From an uncultured Candidatus Poseidoniales archaeon (GTDB taxonomy: Archaea; Thermoplasmatota; Poseidoniia; Poseidoniales; Poseidoniaceae), in assembly GCA_905181785.1 (NCBI GenBank), contig CAJIZC010000011.1:21046-85045 (forward strand): a stretch of 64,000 nucleotides of DNA. The letters run 5' to 3'. The notes under the pieces were generated by a model. That model saw only the letters and a program-made list of their open reading frames with translations, did not search any database and was not told the origin of the DNA. Position 1 is the first letter of the stretch; every line of letters starts with the position of its first letter. Below, piece after piece: positions 18,274-25,408 of the stretch. Both the position numbers and the translations under genes were made by a program.

Positions 18274-20151
18274 ATGACTGAAGACAAGACTGATGAAGTT
18301 GCCACAGGCGAATGTGGTGCTTGTCGAGCCGTTATTCCAATCGATTCTGAAGCATGCCCCGAGTGTAATATCTCTTTTTCCGGCGTTTCTGATGAGGCAC
18401 TGGGCGAATGTGGCGCTTGCCATGGCCTCGTCCCGTTAGATTCCACCAAGTGCACCCACTGTGGGACTGTATTCATTGCAGATGATGTCGTCGATGTGTT
18501 GAGGAATTGGCTTGCCACAACTGGAATTACAATTCCGATGCTGTTCAAGAAGTTCGACACCGATGGAGACGGGCAAATTGATTCCAGCGAACTGAAAACT
18601 GGCTTGCTGAGTTTAAACCTCGCCGATCTCCCGCCGTCGCAAGTCGAGCGGCTGATTGAGACCATCGATTCGGACGGAGATGGACGCCTGGATCTTGGGG
18701 AATTACACGCAACCATTACTGGCGAAGAACTCCCTCCAAGCGAACTGGAAACGTTGTCATCTGACGCCGAAGAAGAAGAATCCGTAGAAGAAACGGATGA
18801 TGAACCTACAGAAACTCAAGAGGAAGCTGACACAGAACACGAAGAAGATGACACCGAAGAGGTCGATGATGAACCCTCCGAAATAGAGTCTACTGAAGTA
18901 GAATCGGAAGAGGCTGATGAAGAAAGCACCGAACCCATCGAAGAGGATTCTTCCGAACAATCCGATGAAGATGAATCAGAAGATGATGATGAAGAGGGGA
19001 CAGAGGACGATCACGAACATAGCGATGAAATCGAAGATGTGTCTGAAAGCATACCCTTGATCCGTAGAATTGCAGATGCTATGGACGATGAAGGCACTTC
19101 CCCAAATTATTTCTTTTCCAAACTCGACCGCGATGCAGACGGTGGCGCAGACGTTACCGAACTGACAAATGCATTGACAACATTGCTGGACGATGAAGTA
19201 ACTTATGAGGAGATTGAAGACTTCCTCATCGATGTTGACGGAGATGGAAATCGAAGAATTGACATGTTTGAATTTATTATCGCTCTAGAAGCACTTGATG
19301 ATGCTGACGAACTGATGGAAGAAGAATCGGGGCAAAAAACGGAAAAACCATTCCCAACAAACCTGCAAAAAAGCATGATGGGCAAGCAGTGGAACGATAT
19401 TGTTTGGCCCCTAATGCACTTGGCGTTTGGCCTTTTCATCGCCCTTTTGGTGCTCAATGCATTTGGCGGAATCGGACCACTCTCTGTTGACGGGACCGGA
19501 GGGACAGTGGAACTCGAAATCAAGGGCAACCTCATCCATCAAGATGATTTGGTGAACGGTGATATTTACGCCTGTGACCCCGAATATCAAGTCGGTGATT
19601 GTAAAAACTCACTCACCCCGTTCGCAGGTGATGCCTCGTCCATGCCCGCAGGATTCTATTGGGATGGCATCCTATTCATGATTCTTGGCGCAGGAGCACT
19701 CGTTGGTAGCCTGTATGCGCACTTGGTTCTCATGGCTACGTGGAGAGCGCGTTCCCGTGCTATGAAGGAAGTTTTAGACGATCAATCCGACGCTTCAGAA
19801 GAGGTCTCCTCGGACGATGACGCTGCAGAAGAGGTCTCATCGGACGATGACGCTGCAGATAAGGACGAAGAATCGGAAGAAGATGATTCCCTTGAAGAAG
19901 AAATGGATGAGGTTTTGGAAGATACCTTTGAGGAACATGAACTTGGGGAAGATGACGATTCAGAGGAAAAATCTGAAGACGAACCGGACGAAGAAATCGA
20001 CATCGGATCCCACATTGGTTTAGCCCTTGAGGATGAAGAAGTCTATGGTAAAATCATAGAATTTGACGATGATGAAGGCACCGTGACCATCAAAGAAGAT
20101 GGTTCTGGTGAAGAAATCACGGGTTATCAAGAAGATATTTTCTTGGAGTGA
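18274..20151 (+). CDS. Zinc-ribbon/EF-hand acidic membrane protein
   Basis: An unusual 625-residue modular protein. Seen: two C4 zinc ribbons (Cys14/17/28/31 and Cys46/49/60/63); EF-hand loops D95-E106 and D132-E143 with canonical D-x-D-x-D-G spacing; a long Glu/Asp-rich linker; a second EF-hand pair near 284-345 with less regular loops; a transmembrane segment near 374-395; an external-type loop of about 65 residues with two Cys; a second transmembrane segment near 462-485; and an acidic cytoplasmic tail containing a 30-bp tandem duplication. The end (GKIIEFDDDEGTVTIKEDG) looks like a small beta domain. Calcium sensing is inferred from the EF-hands. Start ATG 18274; a GTG two codons earlier is possible. 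Confidence 0.8.
   Translation: MTEDKTDEVATGECGACRAVIPIDSEACPECNISFSGVSDEALGECGACHGLVPLDSTKCTHCGTVFIADDVVDVLRNWLATTGITIPMLFKKFDTDGDGQIDSSELKTGLLSLNLADLPPSQVERLIETIDSDGDGRLDLGELHATITGEELPPSELETLSSDAEEEESVEETDDEPTETQEEADTEHEEDDTEEVDDEPSEIESTEVESEEADEESTEPIEEDSSEQSDEDESEDDDEEGTEDDHEHSDEIEDVSESIPLIRRIADAMDDEGTSPNYFFSKLDRDADGGADVTELTNALTTLLDDEVTYEEIEDFLIDVDGDGNRRIDMFEFIIALEALDDADELMEEESGQKTEKPFPTNLQKSMMGKQWNDIVWPLMHLAFGLFIALLVLNAFGGIGPLSVDGTGGTVELEIKGNLIHQDDLVNGDIYACDPEYQVGDCKNSLTPFAGDASSMPAGFYWDGILFMILGAGALVGSLYAHLVLMATWRARSRAMKEVLDDQSDASEEVSSDDDAAEEVSSDDDAADKDEESEEDDSLEEEMDEVLEDTFEEHELGEDDDSEEKSEDEPDEEIDIGSHIGLALEDEEVYGKIIEFDDDEGTVTIKEDGSGEEITGYQEDIFLE
19798..19857 (+). repeat. 30-bp tandem duplication in coding sequence
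   Basis: Two adjacent 30-bp copies (19798-19827 and 19828-19857) differ at one position. Each encodes E-E-V-S-S-D-D-D-A-A in the acidic tail of the EF-hand membrane protein. The near identity points to a recent in-frame duplication. Confidence 0.9.
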
Positions 20152-20155
20152 TTGA

Positions 20156-20527
20156 ATGAGTTCAGACCCGCTGACTGCATATGCGGGTCTTGCAGCGTGC
20201 CCAAGTTGCGGCTGCTTAGAACGAAAAGGTACCGTGAGGTGCGCTGAATGCGGGACGTTCCATGCTGGAATCCATATGGATGAACGGAAAGATCCGAACC
20301 CTACAGTTGCGCCAGTCGAACGCGCACCAATTGACCCAACGGCTTATTCGCTCTCAGGTGACCAAGCTGTACCAGAAGAATCATTCGAAGAAACAGAAGA
20401 GATTGTGCATTGGGACGGAGGTTCTTCCGATTTCACAATGGAAGACGTTGACGAACCTCCACTCGCTCGCGTGGACCCGGATGAACTTGAATTCCCCGAA
20501 CCTGAAGACCTTAGTTCCGTTGAATAA
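20156..20527 (+). CDS. Small zinc-ribbon acidic protein
   Basis: A 123-residue protein starting 4 bp after the EF-hand membrane protein, hence probably co-transcribed. Seen: one C4 zinc ribbon near residues 15-37 (CPSCG, then CAECG), followed by a disordered acidic tail rich in Pro, Glu and Asp. The ribbon resembles the two in its neighbour, suggesting a shared role or partner. No enzymatic motif is visible and the function is unknown. Confidence 0.7.
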   Translation: MSSDPLTAYAGLAACPSCGCLERKGTVRCAECGTFHAGIHMDERKDPNPTVAPVERAPIDPTAYSLSGDQAVPEESFEETEEIVHWDGGSSDFTMEDVDEPPLARVDPDELEFPEPEDLSSVE

Positions 20528-20613
20528 TACTCTTTGCCACCGGAGTATAACTCTACTGCAAATGCCTATCAGAATGCTTTAATCCAAAATTCATATGGTG
20601 TTGTAGTAGTAAC

Positions 20614-20689
20614 TGGTGGGCTCGGAGAGAATTGAACTCTCGATCTTCGCCATGTCAAGGCGACGTCATAACCCCTAGACCACGAGCCC
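20614..20689 (-). tRNA. tRNA-Val (anticodon GAC)
   Basis: A 73-nt body plus an encoded CCA. Read on the minus strand: acceptor GGGCTCG pairs with CGAGCCC, D-arm GTC/GAC, anticodon stem TCGCC/GGCGA with loop TTGACAT (anticodon GAC), five-base variable loop, T-stem GAGAG/CTCTC with loop TTCAATT, and discriminator A followed by CCA at 20614-20616. Only 13-22 in the D-stem is mismatched. No intron. It decodes GUC and GUU. Confidence 0.97.
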
Positions 20690-20715
20690 CTAGGTAATTT
20701 GTCCTGTGAACAGGT

Positions 20716-20723
20716 GTATTAAA
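20716..20723 (-). promoter_or_regulatory. TATA box of tRNA-Val
   Basis: Minus-strand TTTAATAC is centred about 30 bp upstream of the tRNA 5' end, the normal archaeal spacing. Next to it is an imperfect direct repeat of CGCATCGGTT (20726-20748). Confidence 0.5.
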
Positions 20724-20747
20724 TCGCATCGGTTGAAACGCATCGGT

Positions 20748-20900
20748 TCAACTTACGATTTTGGAAATCTTTCCAGTGCAGCCTGGTTGGGAGCAATAGC
20801 CGGCCATGCGCGTTCTGCCATTTTTCATCTTGATCAATTGACCATCTTTGATGGATCCATACGTTTTGCATTTCAAACAAAAACCTTCGACAGCTGCCAT
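20748..20900 (-). CDS. DUF5679 zinc-ribbon-like small protein
   Basis: A 50-residue protein with C-x-x-C (FCLKCK, near residues 8-13), a basic strand (IKMKNGRTRMAGY) and a second Cys pair (CSQPGC) near the end. This is the layout of DUF5679, small archaeal proteins related to topoisomerase-type zinc fingers and the large-subunit treble-clef families. The frame stays open far upstream to 21125, but the similarity to the family starts at the ATG at 20900. A TATA-like element and a GTGAG upstream of that ATG support it. Function unknown, nucleic-acid binding likely. Confidence 0.7.
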   Translation of the reverse strand: MAAVEGFCLKCKTYGSIKDGQLIKMKNGRTRMAGYCSQPGCTGKISKIVS

Positions 20901-20943
20901 GTGACTCACGCTCTGGTGGGAGGTACAATTGATAGATGCTTCG

Positions 20944-20953
20944 ATTTTAAATG
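20944..20953 (-). promoter_or_regulatory. Probable TATA box of DUF5679 gene
   Basis: Minus-strand CATTTAAAAT is centred 48 bp upstream of the ATG at 20900. This predicts a leader of about 20 bases, which contains CGTGAG as a possible ribosome-binding site. Confidence 0.4.
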
Positions 20954-20970
20954 AAGGAATATTAGAATTG

Positions 20971-20996
20971 CCAAAAAATAGAGGTTTTCGACCTCT
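20971..20996 (-). terminator. Hairpin plus T-run terminator
   Basis: Minus strand: a perfect 6-bp stem AGAGGT/ACCTCT with loop CGAAA, then A and TTTTTT. It would terminate either the candidate small RNA or read-through from the gene at 21187-21519. Confidence 0.55.
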
Positions 20997-21106
20997 GAAC
21001 CCCTCCTCGAAGGGCAATATTGGTGATTCATTGATTGAATCAATCCCTGAACCCCGCTTGAACGGGTTACTGCGGGCCTGTGCAAGAATCTGTGACGAAG
21101 GTTCCT
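20971..21106 (-). ncRNA. Candidate small structured RNA ending in hairpin plus T run
   Basis: The gap 20901-21186 holds no convincing gene, but its minus strand has RNA-like organisation. A TATA-like GTTATAC (21130-21136) predicts a start near 21106. Downstream come four potential hairpins: 21050-21068 (AACCCG with CGGGTT-type pairing, one bulge), 21024-21042 (TGATTCA/TGAATCA), 21001-21014 (CCCT/AGGG) and 20980-20996 (AGAGGT/ACCTCT, perfect). The last is followed by six T residues. I do not recognise a known family. A caveat is that one reading frame stays open through the region into the DUF5679 gene. Confidence 0.35.
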
Positions 21107-21186
21107 CACCCCAATTCATGGCCAATGTCGTATAACATACATTATGCGACGCGCAGGGGGTGTTGAAAACAGTGTATTTCCAAACG

Positions 21187-21519
21187 TCACTCTAATTTCA
21201 GATGACGTGGATCAATTTCGAACATGCCAATCAATGGTGGGCCAGCAACAACGGATTCCAAGCCACCATCTTTTGCATCCAACACCTTCAGAACCTCATC
21301 AGAAATTTTCTTCCATGCTTGCCGATCGTTGAAGACAGTTTGAACCAGAACCATATCGGTGCCATCCGTCGAATTTGCGACCCAAGCTGCAAGGCACCCA
21401 TCTTGGCGCCGTTTGAATGCTTGTCGCGTTTCTAACATTCGAAGAAAACGAGCACCCTTTCCTTTTGCTGCCCCACAGACGACGGTCTCAATGAACACCT
21501 TTTTGATTTTATGACTCAT
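21187..21519 (-). CDS. Small ABM/dimeric ferredoxin-like fold protein (putative)
   Basis: A 110-residue protein with a strand (KVFIETVVCGAAKGKG), helix (ARFLRMLETRQAFKRRQDGCLAAWVANS), strand (DMVLVQTVFNDRQAWKKIS) and helix order, resembling antibiotic-biosynthesis-monooxygenase-like dimeric alpha-beta barrels. The late segment DPRHLKLE is typical of a C-terminal strand. No catalytic residues are assignable. It stands alone between the candidate RNA region and hutI, on the same strand as hutI and 54 bp downstream of it, so a joint transcript is possible. Confidence 0.55.
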   Translation of the reverse strand: MSHKIKKVFIETVVCGAAKGKGARFLRMLETRQAFKRRQDGCLAAWVANSTDGTDMVLVQTVFNDRQAWKKISDEVLKVLDAKDGGLESVVAGPPLIGMFEIDPRHLKLE

Positions 21520-21573
21520 GAAAATGCAACTCCAAATCCTTTATCTTTTGTTTCATAGGCAATTAATGCATAA

Positions 21574-22839
21574 TCAGTGATGGTTGAGTTTTCCATTTAG
21601 CATGGTGGCTCTAAACGGTGTGGTACCGGGTGAGTTGCACCAGCTTTGCCACTGGTTGCCATTGAGGACATTGAGGTTGGCGGCGGCGCCCACTTGAATT
21701 CGCCCGTGAACTAACCCGTCAGGGTGAGGTGAAGTTTCGGAAGGGTTGCGGCTTGATGCTACAAGGGCTGCAAGTGGATCCACCTTGTTCCGGTGGACCA
21801 ACAAGGAACCAATGAATGGCAAACTGAGTATGTTGCAATTTGGATTAAAATCTGTGGCAACCGACCAGCAGAAGTTGTCCTCGATGGCTTGATTGAATGA
21901 GGGCCAAGGTTCACCCATGGTGTAAGGCGTGCCTGGAAGGAATCCAGTGTTCACACCAGCGGCTTGCATTTTCATACGCGTTTCCACCGACGTGTGGTGA
22001 GCGTGATCGGCCGTCACCACTCCTAACTCGGCTGCAAGTTCCCCTCCACCGCCGTCAACAAATTCGTCAATGTGCATTCGTTGGCGCAAGCCACCAGACT
22101 TTGCTGAACGCAAAATGTCTTCACTTTCTTCGACAGTAAACCACCCAGGTTCACAGAACACATCCGCTGCAGTGGCTAGCCCTTGGTCCAAGACTGCGGG
22201 CAATTGTTGACTTAGAACCTCTTCCACATATTCTGGACGTGTAAGGTTCATCGGCGTGTCATGGGCCCCTAACCAAGTGAGTTCCATCGATGGCAGATGA
22301 TTGATTGATTGGAGGTGATCGGCTACATCGAGCAACAGCAACTCACGTTCTGTCGTGAGTCCATAGCCGCTCTTGGTTTCCATGTGTGTTGTTCCGTTAA
22401 GCAGGGCAGCCCTCATGCGCTGATAACCGAGTTCGACCAAAGCATCCCTCGAGGCGGATGCTGTCTGACGGACGGTGTGTTGTATCCCTCCACCGTTTGC
22501 GGCAATGGCTTGGTACGACATGCCATTTTGCTTCATTGAAATTTCATTTGAACGATCGCCCGCCCATAACAGGTGATTGTGGCCATCCACAAGCCCGGGA
22601 ACGACCGCATCCCCGCCAAGTGAAACAACAGTGACGTGTTCAGTTGAAGCCTCAACCCCTCCATATTCTTCCATGAGCTCCGATGATTCCTCAATAGATT
22701 CTATTACGCCATCGATAACAACAATACCTTTTCCAGCAGGCATTGTCAATAACTCATAGTTGGTCATTTCAGACCCACAGAGTGGTCCATCACCAGAGAG
22801 GTGGGCCAACGGGCCAAGGTCAAGCAAGACGGTCCGCAT
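21574..22839 (-). CDS. hutI: Imidazolonepropionase
   Basis: Amidohydrolase that opens 4-imidazolone-5-propionate to N-formimino-L-glutamate, the third step of histidine degradation. Seen: PGLVDGHNHLLWAGDR (metal-binding His pair and substrate Arg), the KSGYGLTTERELLLL segment, TWLGAHD, the metal His in RMHIDEF, DHAHHTS, and the metal Asp region VATDFNPNCNILSLPF. The length of about 421 residues is normal. ATG 22839 is chosen over the ATG 33 bp upstream, which adds a short non-family leader. The gene is separated from hutUH by 4 kb and divergent from kae1 across a 51-bp gap. Confidence 0.94.
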   Translation of the reverse strand: MRTVLLDLGPLAHLSGDGPLCGSEMTNYELLTMPAGKGIVVIDGVIESIEESSELMEEYGGVEASTEHVTVVSLGGDAVVPGLVDGHNHLLWAGDRSNEISMKQNGMSYQAIAANGGGIQHTVRQTASASRDALVELGYQRMRAALLNGTTHMETKSGYGLTTERELLLLDVADHLQSINHLPSMELTWLGAHDTPMNLTRPEYVEEVLSQQLPAVLDQGLATAADVFCEPGWFTVEESEDILRSAKSGGLRQRMHIDEFVDGGGGELAAELGVVTADHAHHTSVETRMKMQAAGVNTGFLPGTPYTMGEPWPSFNQAIEDNFCWSVATDFNPNCNILSLPFIGSLLVHRNKVDPLAALVASSRNPSETSPHPDGLVHGRIQVGAAANLNVLNGNQWQSWCNSPGTTPFRATMLNGKLNHH

Positions 22840-22890
22840 TGTTGAGGGCTGGGGCTGAGGGTTGAAGAACAATGGCTCTTAGTCCCAACC

Positions 22891-23907
22891 ATGACGGGGG
22901 CATGGACACTGGGCATTGAATCCACAGCACACACCTTGTCCTTTGGTTTGGTGGATTCGAAGGGCACTCCCACGCCGGCAAGTTCCTCAACGGTCCGCCC
23001 CGATGAAGGAGGGATTCATCCGCGTCAAGCCGCCGACCACCACAAAGATGCAGCAGCGCTGTTGTTCGACCAACTTCTCAAACAGAACCAGCTCATCCAT
23101 TCAGACATAGGTGCAGTCGCGTATTCTCAAGGTCCGGGACTCGGCCCTTGCCTCCGAGTAGGGGCAGCGATTGCAAGGGGGCTTTCCAGTCGATTGGAAG
23201 TCCCGCTGATCGGCGTCAACCATTGCGTCGCACATATTGAAATTGGACGTCAGCAATGCGGTTGTCAGGATCCAATATTGCTGTATGTGTCCGGTGGAAA
23301 TACACAGGTCATAGCGCACCTCGATGGTCGTTACCGGGTCCTTGGTGAAACCCTCGACATCGGCATTGGCAACATGTTGGACAAGTTTGCACGTGGTCAA
23401 GGCATACCTTTTCCCGGCGGACCCGTAATCGAAAAACTTGCATCGCAGTGGCTCGCTGAAAACACCGGTGCCAGCCTCGATGGCCTCGAGTTGCCCTTTG
23501 CCGTCCGAGGAATGGACTTGGCGTTCTCAGGCGTGATGACAGCAGCGCAGCGCCTTCTGGACAATGGAGCTGAATTGGGTGCTGTGTGCTGGTCGCTGCA
23601 GGAACATGCCTTTGCTGCGTGTGTGGAAATCGCAGAGCGAGCGCTCGCCCACACCGGTAAAAACGAACTTTTGCTTGGTGGCGGCGTTGCATGCAACAAT
23701 CGATTGCGAGAAATGTGCACGCTTATGTCCGAAGAACGAGGGGCAACATCTCACGCCCCGCCGCGCATGTTTTGCATCGATAACGGGTCAATGATTGCAC
23801 TTTTGGGCCATATTGAATTGAATCATGGGCGAACGACAACCTATGAGCAAAGCGCTGTTGATCAGTACCTTCGAACGGACCAAACACCCGTGACATGGGC
23901 GGTTTAA
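22891..23907 (+). CDS. kae1: Kae1/TsaD tRNA threonylcarbamoyltransferase
   Basis: Catalytic subunit of the KEOPS complex that forms t6A37 in tRNAs decoding ANN codons. Seen: the ASKHA-fold N-terminus LGIESTAHT, the HPRQAADHH segment, AYSQGPGLGPCLRVG, the metal pair His111-x3-His115 in NHCVAHIE, LYVSGGNTQ, and the C-terminal GGGVACNNRLREM with a metal-binding Asp in CIDNGSMIA. The protein stops at 338 residues with no Bud32 kinase domain attached, and none lies next to it, although the two are fused in many euryarchaea. Start ATG 22891. Confidence 0.95.
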   Translation: MTGAWTLGIESTAHTLSFGLVDSKGTPTPASSSTVRPDEGGIHPRQAADHHKDAAALLFDQLLKQNQLIHSDIGAVAYSQGPGLGPCLRVGAAIARGLSSRLEVPLIGVNHCVAHIEIGRQQCGCQDPILLYVSGGNTQVIAHLDGRYRVLGETLDIGIGNMLDKFARGQGIPFPGGPVIEKLASQWLAENTGASLDGLELPFAVRGMDLAFSGVMTAAQRLLDNGAELGAVCWSLQEHAFAACVEIAERALAHTGKNELLLGGGVACNNRLREMCTLMSEERGATSHAPPRMFCIDNGSMIALLGHIELNHGRTTTYEQSAVDQYLRTDQTPVTWAV

Positions 23908-23929
23908 CGGTCCTAACCAACACTCATGG

Positions 23930-23937
23930 TTTTTATA
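23930..23937 (+). promoter_or_regulatory. Probable TATA box
   Basis: TTTTTATA lies about 35-40 bp upstream of codon ATT at 23972 and about 200 bp upstream of the first normal start codon of the next gene. A transcript from here would begin near 23961, which argues for translation starting well before 24134. Confidence 0.4.
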
Positions 23938-23971
23938 CGGTCACAAGTGGGACAAAGCGGGGGCCACCAAC

Positions 23972-24856
23972 ATTAGCGAGCGCAGCGGAAGGAAAAAGCG
24001 GGACGAACCTTTCAATCCGTTCGCACCGAATGCCTCCGCTCAACGCAATAAGCGGCAAACCGATCGCAAGGTCAGCGAACGACGTGCAGCGCCTGCGCGA
24101 CCCGCAGCCCCCCAAGCCGAAACCACAGATGGATTGTCGGAATTGGCCAAAAAACAGAAACAAGCTATGGAGAGAATGAAGCGTCAATCAGGCGGTTCAT
24201 CCAAAGCACCACAATCATCACCAGTTCCCGGGAAGAACTCCCCCACAATGACAAACTCCGTGGCACAACAAGCCCCTGCTCAACCACAGGTGTCCCACGA
24301 AGATCGCATGGCTGAACTTCGCAGAAAATCAGAAATATCCCGCCAAAATGCCAAGGCAAAAGTCAAGGCAAACTCTGAACCTGTTGTCGAACCAGTAGAA
24401 GCAGAACCTGTAACGGTTACCGAACCTGTGTTGGTCAGCGTCGAATCAACCACAGCAACTGCAGTGGTAACACCTCTGGCTTCTAAAGTTGATGAATCCG
24501 CAGCTAAAAACGTCTTCAAAAACGTCGACGTAACAGTCGTAAAAACATCCAGTGATCGTCGACGAAAACGCCGACGTCACGACAAAAAAGGTGGCGGCCG
24601 ACAAAAGCAAGAGAAAAAACTGAACCGTCAAAAGTACTTGGAGTACAAGTATGCTGCAAAAGATATCTTGGACAACCCCAACATCCCTGAAGAGCACCGT
24701 TCTAATATCCTAGGGCAAGTTTGGGCGAAGGGCGAGCGAATGGGTGTGGCCGATTCAATGGAATTCATCGACCAGAAGGTCCTTGAAGAAATTCTTCCCG
24801 AAGACGTGGCTCAACGAATTCGTGATCTGGTCAACAAAATGACAACAAGAAGGTGA
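23972..24856 (+). CDS. Basic, low-complexity protein with helical C-terminal domain; start uncertain
   Basis: The frame is open from 23894 (after a TGA at 23891) to 24856. Between 23894 and the TTG at 24134 it contains no ATG, GTG or TTG. The extra N-terminal sequence (SERSGRKKRDEPFNPFAP, then a basic stretch) looks coding. ATT at 23972 is my provisional start. The conservative start is TTG 24134, giving 240 residues. The protein is Lys/Arg/Ala/Val-rich and probably disordered up to about residue 200, with a very basic block (DRRRKRRRHDKKGGGRQKQEKK). Its C-terminus is a compact helical domain that looks folded. Nucleic-acid or ribosome binding is plausible. A lost base in the read is the other explanation. 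Confidence 0.6.
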   Translation: MSERSGRKKRDEPFNPFAPNASAQRNKRQTDRKVSERRAAPARPAAPQAETTDGLSELAKKQKQAMERMKRQSGGSSKAPQSSPVPGKNSPTMTNSVAQQAPAQPQVSHEDRMAELRRKSEISRQNAKAKVKANSEPVVEPVEAEPVTVTEPVLVSVESTTATAVVTPLASKVDESAAKNVFKNVDVTVVKTSSDRRRKRRRHDKKGGGRQKQEKKLNRQKYLEYKYAAKDILDNPNIPEEHRSNILGQVWAKGERMGVADSMEFIDQKVLEEILPEDVAQRIRDLVNKMTTRR

Positions 24857-24860
24857 AGAT

Positions 24861-25367
24861 ATGGCAGAATTAACAGTCAATGAAAACATGATAGCAAGCG
24901 TACATTATACCGGAACTCTCCCCGAGAACGGTGAAGTCTTTGACAGCAGCGAAGGACGAGACCCCTTGTCATTCCTCGTTGGACATAAGCAAATGATCCC
25001 TGGTTTTGAAGAAGAAATCATGGGAGCAAAAGTTGGAGAGCGAAGGGAATTCACCCTGACCTCAGACCGCGCTTATGGAGACCGAGACAACGAGGCAGTG
25101 ATGGAGATTCCACGGGAACAATTCAAGCAACTCGAAGAAGAAGCAACCCTCGAAGTTGGCATGCAGCTCGTCGCTCAAATGCCACACGGGCCATCCCCGT
25201 TCACAATTACCAGCCTTACTGATGAGACGGTTACGGCAGATTTCAACCATGCTTTGGCTGGACAGTCGCTGACATTCTCTGTTGAGGTTGTGGAACTCCG
25301 TGAAGCATCAGAAGAGGAATTGTCTCATGGCCATGCACATGGTCCAGACGGTCACCACGACCATTGA
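24861..25367 (+). CDS. FKBP-type peptidyl-prolyl isomerase, SlyD-like
   Basis: Prolyl isomerase/chaperone of 168 residues. Seen: the split FKBP domain (VHYTGTLPENGEVFDSSEG, then PLSFLVGHKQMIPGFEEEIMGAKVGE), the inserted IF chaperone domain (about residues 70-125), and the return strand GQSLTFSVEVVELR. A His-rich tail (HGHAHGPDGHHDH) is characteristic of SlyD-type metal-binding isomerases. It starts 4 bp after the basic protein. Its stop overlaps a TTG of the next frame, but the mutase more likely starts at ATG 25409. Confidence 0.92.
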   Translation: MAELTVNENMIASVHYTGTLPENGEVFDSSEGRDPLSFLVGHKQMIPGFEEEIMGAKVGERREFTLTSDRAYGDRDNEAVMEIPREQFKQLEEEATLEVGMQLVAQMPHGPSPFTITSLTDETVTADFNHALAGQSLTFSVEVVELREASEEELSHGHAHGPDGHHDH

Positions 25368-25408
25368 ACCAAGCGAGTCTTGATGAAGCCCGCCCTCTTG
25401 GGCAAGGC

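Noticed and set aside
20941..21068. C/D-box guide RNA on the plus strand (two CTGAACCCC copies)
   Set aside because: The C-like and D-like boxes are in the wrong order, and no pair of C and D boxes frames a stem.
20971..21106. RNase P RNA, because of GTGAGGAA near the 5' end
   Set aside because: The region is only about 135 nt and lacks the paired ACAGAA-type element near the 3' end needed for the P4 core.
20748..21125. Extended 125-codon version of the DUF5679 gene
   Set aside because: Family similarity begins at the ATG at 20900, and the extension would run through a hairpin plus T-run terminator and a TATA-like element. I could not exclude it fully.
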